A stretch of DNA of 64,000 nt, taken from NCBI GenBank assembly GCA_964538275.1, contig CAZIFW010000004.1:1-64000 (forward strand), read 5' to 3'. The stretch is from CANIGN01 sp964538275 (lineage in GTDB: Bacteria > Bdellovibrionota > UBA2428). The notes beneath the pieces were generated by a model. The model searched no databases, was not told the DNA's origin, and saw only the letters and a program-made list of their open reading frames with translations. Shown here in pieces: positions 15,335-23,585 of this stretch (positions are counted from its first letter, which is position 1; the number at the start of each line of letters is the position of its first letter). Both the position numbers and the translations under genes were made by a program.

Positions 15335-15877
15335 ATGCTCGGAGTCGGAAAACAGTTCCCTAAATTTAAAGTTAAAGCCACAGTTTCTACAAATCCTAAG
15401 GATGCTTTTGTAGACATCACAGAAGAAACTTTTAAAGGTAAATGGCAAGTTTACTTTTTCTATCCAAAAGATTTTACATTTGTTTGCCCAACAGAAATTA
15501 AAGGCTTTGCGGATATGAACGGCCAGTTCAAAGATCGTGACGCTCAAATTCTTGCAGCATCTTGTGATAGCGAATTTGTACACATGGCGTGGAGAACACA
15601 CCACGAAGACCTTAAAAACCTACCTTTTCCTATGCTTGCAGACGTTAAGCGTGAATTGAGCGCTGCTCTTGGAATCATTGATGAAGAAGCAGGCGTTTCT
15701 CAACGCGCTACTTTCATCGTAGACCCTCAAGGAATCGTTCGTTTTGTTTACGTTACGGATCTTAGTGTTGGTCGTAACCCTAAAGAAGTGCTTCGCATCT
15801 TGGACGCTCTTCAAACAGACGAGCTTTGCCCCTGTAATTGGGAACAAGGCAAAGAAACTATTCAATTAAACGCGTAA
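15335..15877 (+). CDS. ahpC: Alkyl hydroperoxide reductase C (2-Cys peroxiredoxin, AhpD-dependent type)
   Basis: 180 residues. The peroxidatic Cys51 is in FTFVCPTEI, with Thr and Arg support downstream. The C-terminus ends with DELCPCNW, giving Cys165 and Cys167. This CPC pair is the pattern of Mycobacterium-type AhpC, which is reduced by AhpD and not AhpF. This agrees with ahpD being the next gene, 13 bases on. It reduces peroxides and peroxynitrite in the cytoplasm. Start fixed by a strong AAGGAG 7 bases upstream. Confidence 0.95.
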   Translation: MLGVGKQFPKFKVKATVSTNPKDAFVDITEETFKGKWQVYFFYPKDFTFVCPTEIKGFADMNGQFKDRDAQILAASCDSEFVHMAWRTHHEDLKNLPFPMLADVKRELSAALGIIDEEAGVSQRATFIVDPQGIVRFVYVTDLSVGRNPKEVLRILDALQTDELCPCNWEQGKETIQLNA

Positions 15878-15890
15878 TAAAGGAGAGCAG

Positions 15891-16427
15891 ATGTCTTTTG
15901 AAGCTTACAGAGAATCCATTGGAGATTTTGCCCGCGATGTTCGAGTAAACCTTTCTTCCGTATTGAGTGAAGACGGCGCACCTGGACTGACCTCGAATCA
16001 ACTATGGGGCGTTGCACTTAGCTGCGCCTATGCAACAAAAGACAAAGCTCTTGTGAATGCGGTTTCTAGCGTAGCTGTCGCTGCAGATGCACCTAAGTTA
16101 TCTGCAGTTGAGCACGAAGCAGCTAAGACGGCAGCAAGTCTTATGGCGATGAACAACGTTTACTACCGCACAATGCATCTTTTAGAAGATTCAGAATTTT
16201 CTTCTATGCCTGCCCGTTTACGCATGCAGGGAATTGCAAATCATGGCGTGGACAAAATTCTTTTTGAAATGATGTCTCTCGCGGTATCTTGCATGAGTGG
16301 TTGCGGAATGTGCATCAAGTCACACGTAGCTCAGCTTAAAAAAGCGGGTGCAAGCAACGAAGCGATTCAATCCACTATTCGTATAGCATCTGTTGTGAAC
16401 TCAGCCTCAACTGCAGCTTCTATATAA
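15891..16427 (+). CDS. ahpD: Alkyl hydroperoxide reductase D (carboxymuconolactone decarboxylase family)
   Basis: 178 residues. The redox centre CGMC (Cys138/Cys141) followed by His145 (IKSH) and preceded by Glu126 is the AhpD proton-relay and disulfide motif. It passes electrons, via a lipoamide-type donor in Mycobacterium, to AhpC. Two further cysteines (Cys134 and Cys45) are not part of the known mechanism. It follows ahpC after 13 bases with an AGGAG Shine-Dalgarno, and the operon ends at the terminator at 16446. Confidence 0.95.
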   Translation: MSFEAYRESIGDFARDVRVNLSSVLSEDGAPGLTSNQLWGVALSCAYATKDKALVNAVSSVAVAADAPKLSAVEHEAAKTAASLMAMNNVYYRTMHLLEDSEFSSMPARLRMQGIANHGVDKILFEMMSLAVSCMSGCGMCIKSHVAQLKKAGASNEAIQSTIRIASVVNSASTAASI

Positions 16428-16445
16428 TTTTTTCTTTAAAAAAAT

Positions 16446-16487
16446 AAAAAAGCCCCCTTGATTAAAGCAAATCAAGGGGGCTTTTTT
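16446..16487. terminator. Intrinsic terminator of ahpCD (bidirectional)
   Basis: Perfect 18-base arms (16446-16463 and 16470-16487) form a stem with a GCCCCCTTGATT core and a 6-base loop. The right arm ends in TTTTTT and the left begins with AAAAAA, so it can work on both strands. Confidence 0.95.
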
Positions 16488-16556
16488 ATTTCCGGACTAT
16501 TGAATAAATTCAAGGATATAGACTTCGTGCGCCATGCGCATTCTGCTCAAAGCGTT

Positions 16557-17693
16557 ATGATCAAATGTGAGATGAGCGCAGTGACTTTTATTATTTTGTT
16601 CGGCCTCAGCCTTGGGGCTTATCTTTTTGGAAATTTCAACACCCTATATGGAGTAGTGCCCGATGGCGGCAGTCTTCTCAATGCTTGGATTAAAGGCATC
16701 CTCCTGGGTACAAGTGCGTGGTTACTTATAAATAAACTTAGAGATTTTATTACAATCAACTCAACAGTAAAACTTTTAGTCATCTTGGGTGCCACAACAT
16801 CGGGATATTTGTACGAAGCGGGCAAAGAACAACGCAGCGGCCGAAGACTTCTTTCTAAACATTTTACAGAAGAAGCTGCAGACGGCGCATGGATTCATTA
16901 CACCGAAAAAGGGAAGTGGTCACCGGACGCAACACTTATTGAATTCACTCAAACCGAAATGAATCCCAGTAAAGATTTTCCAAACTACAGAAAAATTCCT
17001 CACTGCAATATTCGCTTTGAAGGTTACCAAGAACTTTTTAATAAAATTCCTAAAGATAAACTTTCTAAAGCGAGCTTTTATTGGACTCAAGAAAATGGCG
17101 ATGACGGAATAATTTATAAAGTCGTTGGCTTACTTTCTGATAATCGCAACTGGTTTTTTCAAAGCAATCTAAAACCCAACACTCCTGCACTTCCTGCAGA
17201 CGTGATTGAAAATGCTCGTACCGTGAATGAAAACGGCACATATATTGATCAAAGTTGCGCTCAAGAACCCTACACTTATGTAAAAAAACTTTATAGTGCC
17301 AATAAAATTCTTAGAAGTGAATGGCATGAAAAAGATGGAACTGAAAAGTTCAATGAAATTCTATACGATCAATTTGGTAAAGCGCTCACTGGCTCTGTTG
17401 AAGCAGAATTTGTATACTTTGTAGAAAAAGACGAAGCGTTCCAAAAAGGATTTGGTAAAGCTGGAATGATCAAGTGTATAGGATATTACACCTATAAAAA
17501 TGGGCTCAAACATGGGCCCTATGAATTTTACTATCCTGGGCGAGTTGCCAAAGCATTTACCGGATTTTACGAAAATGGCCAGCAAGTAGGCGTTCAAAAA
17601 CATTTTAATCCCAACGGAACACTCAAAAAGACTTGGGATTTAGATGGCGCAACTCCCACTCAAGCAGAAGATCCTGTCAGTCTGTCTAGATAA
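16557..17693 (+). CDS. Membrane protein with MORN/YwqK-like C-terminal repeats
   Basis: The frame opens at a TTG at 16458, but that codon is inside the ahpCD terminator. The ATG at 16557 is preferred (378 residues), although no good Shine-Dalgarno precedes it. Three hydrophobic segments lie near the N-terminus (VTFIILFGLSLGAYLFG, AWIKGILLGTSAWLL, KLLVILGATTSGYLY). A soluble domain of about 280 residues follows. Near the C-terminus, YKNGLKHGPYEFYYPG and GFYENGQQVGVQKHFNPNG look like two MORN-type or YwqK repeats (Y-x-N-G-x-x-x-G). Function unknown; perhaps an envelope-associated scaffold. Confidence 0.65.
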   Translation: MIKCEMSAVTFIILFGLSLGAYLFGNFNTLYGVVPDGGSLLNAWIKGILLGTSAWLLINKLRDFITINSTVKLLVILGATTSGYLYEAGKEQRSGRRLLSKHFTEEAADGAWIHYTEKGKWSPDATLIEFTQTEMNPSKDFPNYRKIPHCNIRFEGYQELFNKIPKDKLSKASFYWTQENGDDGIIYKVVGLLSDNRNWFFQSNLKPNTPALPADVIENARTVNENGTYIDQSCAQEPYTYVKKLYSANKILRSEWHEKDGTEKFNEILYDQFGKALTGSVEAEFVYFVEKDEAFQKGFGKAGMIKCIGYYTYKNGLKHGPYEFYYPGRVAKAFTGFYENGQQVGVQKHFNPNGTLKKTWDLDGATPTQAEDPVSLSR

Positions 17694-17695
17694 TT

Positions 17696-18298
17696 TTAAC
17701 GGGAGAGTTCTTTGGTCCAAAACTGCAGCTTCTTAGGACTTTCTTTTTCCTCATCAAGCTCTTTCCAAGCAATTTCAGCAAAGAGTCCCTCTACTTTCTT
17801 GTAAGATTGTTTTAGCCAAAGCGCCTCAGGAGAAAAATACTCTTTAGGCCTACGAGTATCTTGTGAGTCTCTGATAACAGCACAAAAGCCTGTCCATTTT
17901 ACGCCCTGAATTGACCTTGCAAACTCTTCTCGCAATTCAAAAAACTTTTTTCCAAATCCTTGTCCCCTATAAGCTTTTTTTATTATGGATTCTCCAAAAT
18001 AAACAAATGAATGAGGATCATAGAAGCGCGCTAAAGCTTGAGAAATCATAGGATCTTCATCGGGTAAATAAATCGCTGTGCTGGCTCCAATAATTTCCTC
18101 TTCATTTTTTAAAATAACCACACATGCATTTTTTGATGCAAAATAGCGTTCTAGATATTTTTTTTCATATTCAAAAGTTCCGTCGTAGAGATAAGGAAAT
18201 TCTCTAAAAACTTCAATACGCAATTCTGCTAATGGCTGAATAAACTTTTTAGCCTCAGCACCCTTTAAGGATTCAAATTTAAAAGTATTTAAACTCAT
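17696..18298 (-). CDS. GNAT family N-acetyltransferase
   Basis: 200 residues. The acetyl-CoA-binding motif A is visible as AYRGQGFGKKFF (R/Q-x-x-G-x-G/A) near residue 112, preceded by the beta4 strand VYFGESIIKK. The N-terminal region (LAELRIEVFREFPYLYDG) is the usual first helix pair. The acceptor is unknown. It begins 3 bases after the MreB-like gene, in the same operon. Convergent with the MORN-like gene, 2 bases apart. Confidence 0.83.
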   Translation of the reverse strand: MSLNTFKFESLKGAEAKKFIQPLAELRIEVFREFPYLYDGTFEYEKKYLERYFASKNACVVILKNEEEIIGASTAIYLPDEDPMISQALARFYDPHSFVYFGESIIKKAYRGQGFGKKFFELREEFARSIQGVKWTGFCAVIRDSQDTRRPKEYFSPEALWLKQSYKKVEGLFAEIAWKELDEEKESPKKLQFWTKELSR

Positions 18299-18301
18299 AA
18301 A

Positions 18302-19324
18302 TTATGCGCAAAGTAACTCTTTACGAAGTTGAGCATTTTGCAAAAGAGCCACCTCACCTCGCGCTACTCCTAACAAAGCTTGCATGTCTGGAACAACACT
18401 CAAACCTGTATGCTGCTCTAAAAGCGCAATGAGTCGCTTATATTGAGAAGCCCCACCCGTTAGATAGATTCCACCTTCTATGATTTCAGAGGAAAGTTCT
18501 TCTGGAGTTTTTTCGAGTACGCTCATCACAGTACGCACTACCGAATTAAATAAGTGGTCCAAGCACGCATGAATAGCATGAAGTTCTAGTTTTAAAGTTG
18601 CAGGTGCTCGTCGATGCAAATCAAAGCCCTTCACCTCTAAAGATTGCAGATAAGAATCTGGATGATCAGCGGCCAATACATCCAGCAAATACTGTGCAGC
18701 TCGGTTTCCAATTTCAAAGTCATAGTGTTTTCGAATGTAGCTCTTGATTTCGGACTCAAAATCCTCGCCCCCACATCTTACTGAGGAATTACAAACCACA
18801 CCCCCCATTGAAAACATAACAGCTTCGCTAATGCCAGCACCTACATCTACTATCAGCACGCCCTTTTTTCGTGAAAAATTTTTAACTAAACCAACAGCTG
18901 CAGCCATAGGCTCTGACACTAAGGTTACATCTCTAAAGCCAAGTCCTAAAATAACCTCTCTAAAGACATCGCGCTCTACATTTGTAACATCCAAAGGAAC
19001 AGAAACCAAAACACTTGGTTTTCTAAATCGACTCATAGAAACAGACTTAAGTGCGTAATTTAAAATTTCGCCGCAATTTTCAAAGTCACAAATGACACCT
19101 TTGCTTAAAGGTTTAATTATTTTGTAGTGACCTGGGTTTTTTTCATAAAGTTCCTCAGCAATATCACCTACAATGTATTTCTTGGGAGTTGAACTTTCTT
19201 TTAAAGAAGAGGCCGCTACGTTCTGCTGTCTATAAAGAACTCTGTGGGCATCTGATACCAGAATATTACGCGTACCTAAATCTACCGCAAGCGTAGGCTC
19301 TTCTGATTTAAAAAACTTAAACAT
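18302..19324 (-). CDS. mreB: MreB-like actin homologue (divergent, orphan)
   Basis: 340 residues, the MreB length. Actin-fold nucleotide motifs are present: phosphate 1 AVDLGTRNILV (DLGT 15-18), the EPMAAAVG segment, phosphate 2 LIVDVGAGISEAV, and adenosine LTGGASQYKRL. The KGVICDFE phrase is a typical MreB feature. Several positions differ from canonical MreB, for example DVGAGIS in place of DIGGGTT. mreC, mreD and rod genes do not follow; a GNAT gene does. Bdellovibrio is known to carry two MreB proteins, and this may be the second type. AAGGA lies 6 bases before the ATG. MreB filaments organise wall synthesis and cell shape. Confidence 0.82.
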   Translation of the reverse strand: MFKFFKSEEPTLAVDLGTRNILVSDAHRVLYRQQNVAASSLKESSTPKKYIVGDIAEELYEKNPGHYKIIKPLSKGVICDFENCGEILNYALKSVSMSRFRKPSVLVSVPLDVTNVERDVFREVILGLGFRDVTLVSEPMAAAVGLVKNFSRKKGVLIVDVGAGISEAVMFSMGGVVCNSSVRCGGEDFESEIKSYIRKHYDFEIGNRAAQYLLDVLAADHPDSYLQSLEVKGFDLHRRAPATLKLELHAIHACLDHLFNSVVRTVMSVLEKTPEELSSEIIEGGIYLTGGASQYKRLIALLEQHTGLSVVPDMQALLGVARGEVALLQNAQLRKELLCA

Positions 19325-19418
19325 ATGTTTCCTTACTTTAGTGATTTCGCTCTTTTTGACAATAGCTTTAATCTTAGCTTTTTCTTAAAAGCTACAAGCT
19401 AAGTTTTTAAAGCAGGCC

Positions 19419-19424
19419 TATACT
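19419..19424 (+). promoter_or_regulatory. -10 element TATACT immediately upstream of the SDR gene
   Basis: TATACT lies 9 bases before the ATG at 19434, so the predicted +1 is 19431 and the leader only 3 bases. The surrounding 13-mer GCCTATACTCAAT (19416-19428) recurs exactly at 31528-31540. No good -35 was found. Confidence 0.45.
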
Positions 19425-19433
19425 CAATATAAC

Positions 19434-20846
19434 ATGAAAGTAGTCGTAGCTGGCGCCAGTGGCTTTGTCGGAAAACACCTCATTGAACGTCTCAAAAAAG
19501 ACCCTTCTATAGAGATTCGGGCCATAGGACGCTCTTTGCAAAATGAAAAGAAGGGGCAGATTGAAAGTATGCATTGTGACCTCTTTTCCCTCTTAGATGT
19601 AGAGCGTGCACTCGATGGACAAGATATTGCCATTTACCTCGTGCACTCCATGCTTCCTTCTTCACAACTCTCCCAGGGAAGCTTTGAGGATTATGACCTC
19701 ATCATCGCAGACAACTTTGCGCGTGCTGCCAAAAAAAAGAATATCAAACGCGTTATTTATTTAGGCGGAATTATTCCAAAGGGAAAAGACTCTCATCCAG
19801 AAGAACTCTCACTTCACCTGCGAAGTCGTCTCGAAGTAGAAGAAATATTTAAATCTTACAAGGTGCCCTTACTCGCTCTGCGTGCAGGAATGGTTATGGG
19901 CAAAGAAGGCTCCTCTTTCCAAATGCTCCTCCGACTTGTTCAACGGCTACCGTTCATGGTTTGCCCTGCGTGGACACGCAGTCGCAGCTCCCCCATACAT
20001 GTAAAAGATGTTGCAGAAAGTTTTTATTATGTGATTAAAGACGAGAAGCTTTTAGGATCTTTTGATTTAGAAAACGGACAAAGTATTTCGTACTTTGAAA
20101 TGCTTGAACGATGTGCAGAAAAATTACATAAAAAAAGATACTTCCTGGATGTGCAGTACTTTTCTCCTAAGTTTTCTAAGTTTTGGGTGAGTTTGATCAC
20201 AGGAGCCCCCAAAACCCTTGTTTATCCTCTCGTTGAATCTCTTCAACATGATATGAGTCCTGACCCAGCACATGCTTTAAGCATTCCAAACTGGAAATAT
20301 ATAACCTACGACGAAGCCCTCAACGAAGTGATGGAAGAGCTAGAAAAAAACGCCGACACTCTTGAGCAACCCAAAGCTTATAAAGGCCCAGTACCAGAAG
20401 CTCACCAACGTATTGTTCAATCCGTGCAAAGACATCTATTACCCTATGGAAAGAGCGCAGAATGGGCCAGCCAAGAATATGTAAAATGGCTAAACGCAAA
20501 CTTTCGCGGACTGGTATCAGTACAAACTGAAGGAGATAAAACTAAGTTTTTTATTGCAGGAACTCAAAAGGTTTTGCTTGAACTCACAATGTCTCGTGAG
20601 CGCAGCTCAGAAGATAGAATTCTATTTTACATAACGGGTGGACTATTGGCTCAGGAAACTAAAAGAGGTCGATTGGAGTTTAGGGTTACGCCGAATGGAA
20701 AAAACCTCATCACAGCTATACACGATTATCGCCCTCGCCTGCCTTGGTACCTCTACAAGTATAGTCAAGCATTGATGCATGCCTCTGTTATGAAACGTTT
20801 TGGAGAATATCTTCGAAGACAAAATCGCTTAGCTATTGGTCAATAG
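19434..20846 (+). CDS. NAD(P)-binding SDR fused to a C-terminal domain
   Basis: 470 residues. Residues 1-300 are an atypical (NmrA/YbjT-like) SDR. The nucleotide motif is GASGFVGKHL near 7-16, with YLVHSM and VIYLGGI on the following strands and RSRLEVEEIF in place of the usual YxxxK helix. Residues from about 325 hold a separate domain (AHQRIVQSVQRHLLPYGKSAEWA, then a strand-rich part) that could be a START/SRPBCC-like fold. Similar two-domain proteins occur in many bacteria without assigned reaction. Its end overlaps the convergent lipase gene by 14 bases. It appears to be transcribed almost leaderless. Confidence 0.75.
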   Translation: MKVVVAGASGFVGKHLIERLKKDPSIEIRAIGRSLQNEKKGQIESMHCDLFSLLDVERALDGQDIAIYLVHSMLPSSQLSQGSFEDYDLIIADNFARAAKKKNIKRVIYLGGIIPKGKDSHPEELSLHLRSRLEVEEIFKSYKVPLLALRAGMVMGKEGSSFQMLLRLVQRLPFMVCPAWTRSRSSPIHVKDVAESFYYVIKDEKLLGSFDLENGQSISYFEMLERCAEKLHKKRYFLDVQYFSPKFSKFWVSLITGAPKTLVYPLVESLQHDMSPDPAHALSIPNWKYITYDEALNEVMEELEKNADTLEQPKAYKGPVPEAHQRIVQSVQRHLLPYGKSAEWASQEYVKWLNANFRGLVSVQTEGDKTKFFIAGTQKVLLELTMSRERSSEDRILFYITGGLLAQETKRGRLEFRVTPNGKNLITAIHDYRPRLPWYLYKYSQALMHASVMKRFGEYLRRQNRLAIGQ

Positions 20847-22068
20847 TACTTGATACACGAGCAGCGTACTGAGCCATCATTAGATAGAGACGATTTATTT
20901 GAACCTTTAAGCTAGGTGCAAAAGCACGTCGATCATTGTCCGTAGACTCTTCAAGAACCTTGAGTTCGCGTCTAGCCACATTATAGAGATAACGAATAGC
21001 TTCAGCTTTTACTGTTGTGTCAAAATCAGCGGGTGTAACACGGGCGAGTTCACTTGTTAGTTTTTTTACAATATGTAACTGCCTAAAGCTGTGTATCAAA
21101 TGTGTGCCGTAACCCAATATTCCGGCATAGTTTACAAGATTATTAATTGTATCTGCTGGAGGAATAGGCACTACTTTAGCCTCTCTCAACCTTGCCCCTT
21201 TGCGCTCGTGGATAATTTGCAAAAAACTATCCAATGAATGAAAGCGCCCAAGTTCTTTGAATTTATCGTAAGCTTCTGTAGCCGGCCCACCTTCACGTGC
21301 AAGTGGCTCTAATTCATAAGTAGGTCCCATTTGAGTATCAATTCTGGAAATCAAATCACCCCGTAAATAATAATGAGCCATTTCCATATGAGCCAAAAGT
21401 GTTTCGTCATAAGTACCCGTTGCTTCTTTAATGAGAGTCTGAGCCCCCAATGAATTAAAAGTAACGAGTTTAACTTTTGAGCTTAGGCCATTTTGCAAAC
21501 GTTTCTTTTGAATTTCGTGGGCCACTGCCTGTGCCAATGCTCCACCTAAACTATGGCCCGTCACAAGAACATCCTTTTCCGCGAGAAAGCGAAGCTGCTC
21601 AGTAGCAGGTTGTGTGAATAAAGTAATGTTATGTGCCAAGTCATCCAATTGCTGGCGACCCAATTGAGTGTCTGCCAATTGATCGATGGTAGTTTCGGTG
21701 CCTGCAATAGCAAAAACCCACGGATTACCGGGGGTCATAGGCTTAAGAATACAAAACTTCAATCCACTCTTAAGTCCACCATCGGCTCCAAACACAATGT
21801 AATCTTTTGGCAAATGAGATACAAAATTTTCGTATTGAGTAAAGTAATTCTCTAGCTCCGCTCCTGCTCTTACTTGAGGAAGCATGTAACTGAGTTGTGA
21901 CGAATCGTAAGCTAAGGTGACTTCTTGATACTGTCTCAACTCAGCTTCGTTTAAAGAACGCGTGAGCACTCGTCGTGCAATATTTGGATTTATCTCTTCG
22001 GCCTTTAAAAACAAAGTTCCGAAACAAAGAGTAAAAAAACATAACTTGAATATAAATTTGTTTTGCAC
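20833..22068 (-). CDS. Secreted lipase class 3 family protein
   Basis: About 411 residues from the GTG at 22068; a TTG at 22086 would add six. Both give a signal peptide (FKLCFFTLCFGTLFLKAEE). The nucleophile elbow VTGHSLGGALAQ (Ser in GHSLGG) matches class 3 lipases, and FAIAGTETTIDQLADTQLG before it is the typical strand leading to the elbow. An Asp in DLISRID and His in FHSLDSFLQ are candidates for the remainder of the triad. Probably hydrolyses acylglycerols or phospholipids outside the cytoplasm. The C-terminal 120 residues are helical and unassigned. Confidence 0.8.
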   Translation of the reverse strand: MQNKFIFKLCFFTLCFGTLFLKAEEINPNIARRVLTRSLNEAELRQYQEVTLAYDSSQLSYMLPQVRAGAELENYFTQYENFVSHLPKDYIVFGADGGLKSGLKFCILKPMTPGNPWVFAIAGTETTIDQLADTQLGRQQLDDLAHNITLFTQPATEQLRFLAEKDVLVTGHSLGGALAQAVAHEIQKKRLQNGLSSKVKLVTFNSLGAQTLIKEATGTYDETLLAHMEMAHYYLRGDLISRIDTQMGPTYELEPLAREGGPATEAYDKFKELGRFHSLDSFLQIIHERKGARLREAKVVPIPPADTINNLVNYAGILGYGTHLIHSFRQLHIVKKLTSELARVTPADFDTTVKAEAIRYLYNVARRELKVLEESTDNDRRAFAPSLKVQINRLYLMMAQYAARVSSTIDQ

Positions 22069-22284
22069 CGAGGCGGAGTAAAGCAACTGTAACGCATTTA
22101 GTCAAAGACTATTTTATCGCTCATATTCACTCTAAATACGAGTTCTCAAAGAGAAAAAAGCATTGAAGTAAAAGGTTAGTCTAAAAACAACTTTTTATTA
22201 TTTTTCGAGCACTCTTCATTCAACAGAACAGCTGCTTTAATCAAGCTGACATTGCTTAATAAATAAGAGCGGGGGCTTAATAGA

Positions 22285-23529
22285 ATGTTCAAAAAACTTC
22301 AACGCGCACTCTTCATCCATTTTTTAATTATATTTTTTACTCACAATCTAGAAGCTAAGAGCACTCCAAAAAGTTTGCTTCTTATTTCTATTGATGGATT
22401 GCACCCAAGAGATGTCACACCTCAAGATGCTCCCAACCTGTGGCAATTTGCCAAAGAAGGCACTCAAGCTAAAAGCTTAAAACCCATTTTTCCGAGCCTA
22501 ACTTTTCCCAACCATTACACCCTCGTTACGGGTCTTTACGCAGAAAAACATGGAATCACTGGTAACGAAATTAGAGATCCCAATATTCCAGAACGCTTTT
22601 CTTTAAGCGCTCCTCGTGAAGTCACCAATGATCCTCGCTGGTGGATTGGTGAACCCATTTGGGTAACTGCACAAAAGCAAGGTCTAAGATCAGGGACTCT
22701 TTTTTGGCCAGGCTCAGAAGCTCGCATTCAAGGAATACTTCCAACTTACTACCTGCCCTTTGATTTCAATATGAGCAACACTGTACGCGTAGACAATCTA
22801 TTAAAGTGGGTAGATCTTCCGGAAAACGAACGACCTCATTTTTATACTCTTTACTTTGATACAGTAGATACAGCCGGGCATCGCTTTGGTCCGGGCACTC
22901 CCGAAGTGCGCGCAGCTGTTAAAGAAGCTGACAATGTTTTGGGAGGGCTTTTTAAAGCACTGAAAGAACGTGGCCACTACGACAATATGAACATTATCAT
23001 TGTTTCTGACCACGGAATGACAAAGCTTGAAAGCGACAAAGCGGTAAATGTCACCCCAGTCCTTGCAGAATTTTCTGGTATTGAAAAAGTTGGAACGACG
23101 GGCGTAGTAGGTTTCTTTTCAAACGATACGACTCAACTCGCTAAGCTCGAAGTTGCACTGAGAGATTATTCTAAACTTTATAAGGTATATTCTAAGAAAA
23201 ACATTCCCGCCCGATTTCACTACAGCGACAGCAATCGCATTCCCGACATCCTCTTAGTAGGAAATGAAGGCGTTGCCATTACTGCTCGACCTTCCTTTAT
23301 GGCTGCTCGCTCGGGAAACAATGGAGCTCACGGCTATGACAATAACTTAAGTTCTATGCAGGCGGTTTTTATGGGCCGTGGTCCCAATATTCGTAGAGGA
23401 TTAAAAGTGAATAGCTTCGACAACATTCACGTTTACTCTTTGATGTGTAAACTCCTAGGAATCACTCCAGCCACTAACAACGGCCACATCAACAAAGTCC
23501 CTCGCATGTTAAAAAACATTTACAATTAA
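22285..23529 (+). CDS. Secreted nucleotide pyrophosphatase/phosphodiesterase (alkaline phosphatase superfamily)
   Basis: 414 residues with a signal peptide. Metal and active-site landmarks of the NPP family are clear: LLLISIDGLHP (first metal Asp), the nucleophile Thr in PSLTFPNHYTLVTGLYAEKHGI, the YFDTVDTAGHRFGP block with Asp and His, IIVSDHGMTKL, and the final His in NNGAHGYDN. It should cleave phosphodiester or pyrophosphate bonds in the periplasm, using two zinc ions. Substrate unknown. A G-rich stretch (GCGGGGGCTT) precedes the ATG in place of a normal Shine-Dalgarno. Confidence 0.9.
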   Translation: MFKKLQRALFIHFLIIFFTHNLEAKSTPKSLLLISIDGLHPRDVTPQDAPNLWQFAKEGTQAKSLKPIFPSLTFPNHYTLVTGLYAEKHGITGNEIRDPNIPERFSLSAPREVTNDPRWWIGEPIWVTAQKQGLRSGTLFWPGSEARIQGILPTYYLPFDFNMSNTVRVDNLLKWVDLPENERPHFYTLYFDTVDTAGHRFGPGTPEVRAAVKEADNVLGGLFKALKERGHYDNMNIIIVSDHGMTKLESDKAVNVTPVLAEFSGIEKVGTTGVVGFFSNDTTQLAKLEVALRDYSKLYKVYSKKNIPARFHYSDSNRIPDILLVGNEGVAITARPSFMAARSGNNGAHGYDNNLSSMQAVFMGRGPNIRRGLKVNSFDNIHVYSLMCKLLGITPATNNGHINKVPRMLKNIYN

Positions 23530-23585
23530 GACATGTAAATAGAAATTAACTCGCAAAACTCTCTCTGCAAAATTAAGAGTGAAAC

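Noticed and set aside
16458..16556. TTG start of the MORN-like membrane protein frame
   Set aside because: The codon lies within the ahpCD terminator stem, so transcripts starting later could not include it. ATG at 16557 is more reasonable.
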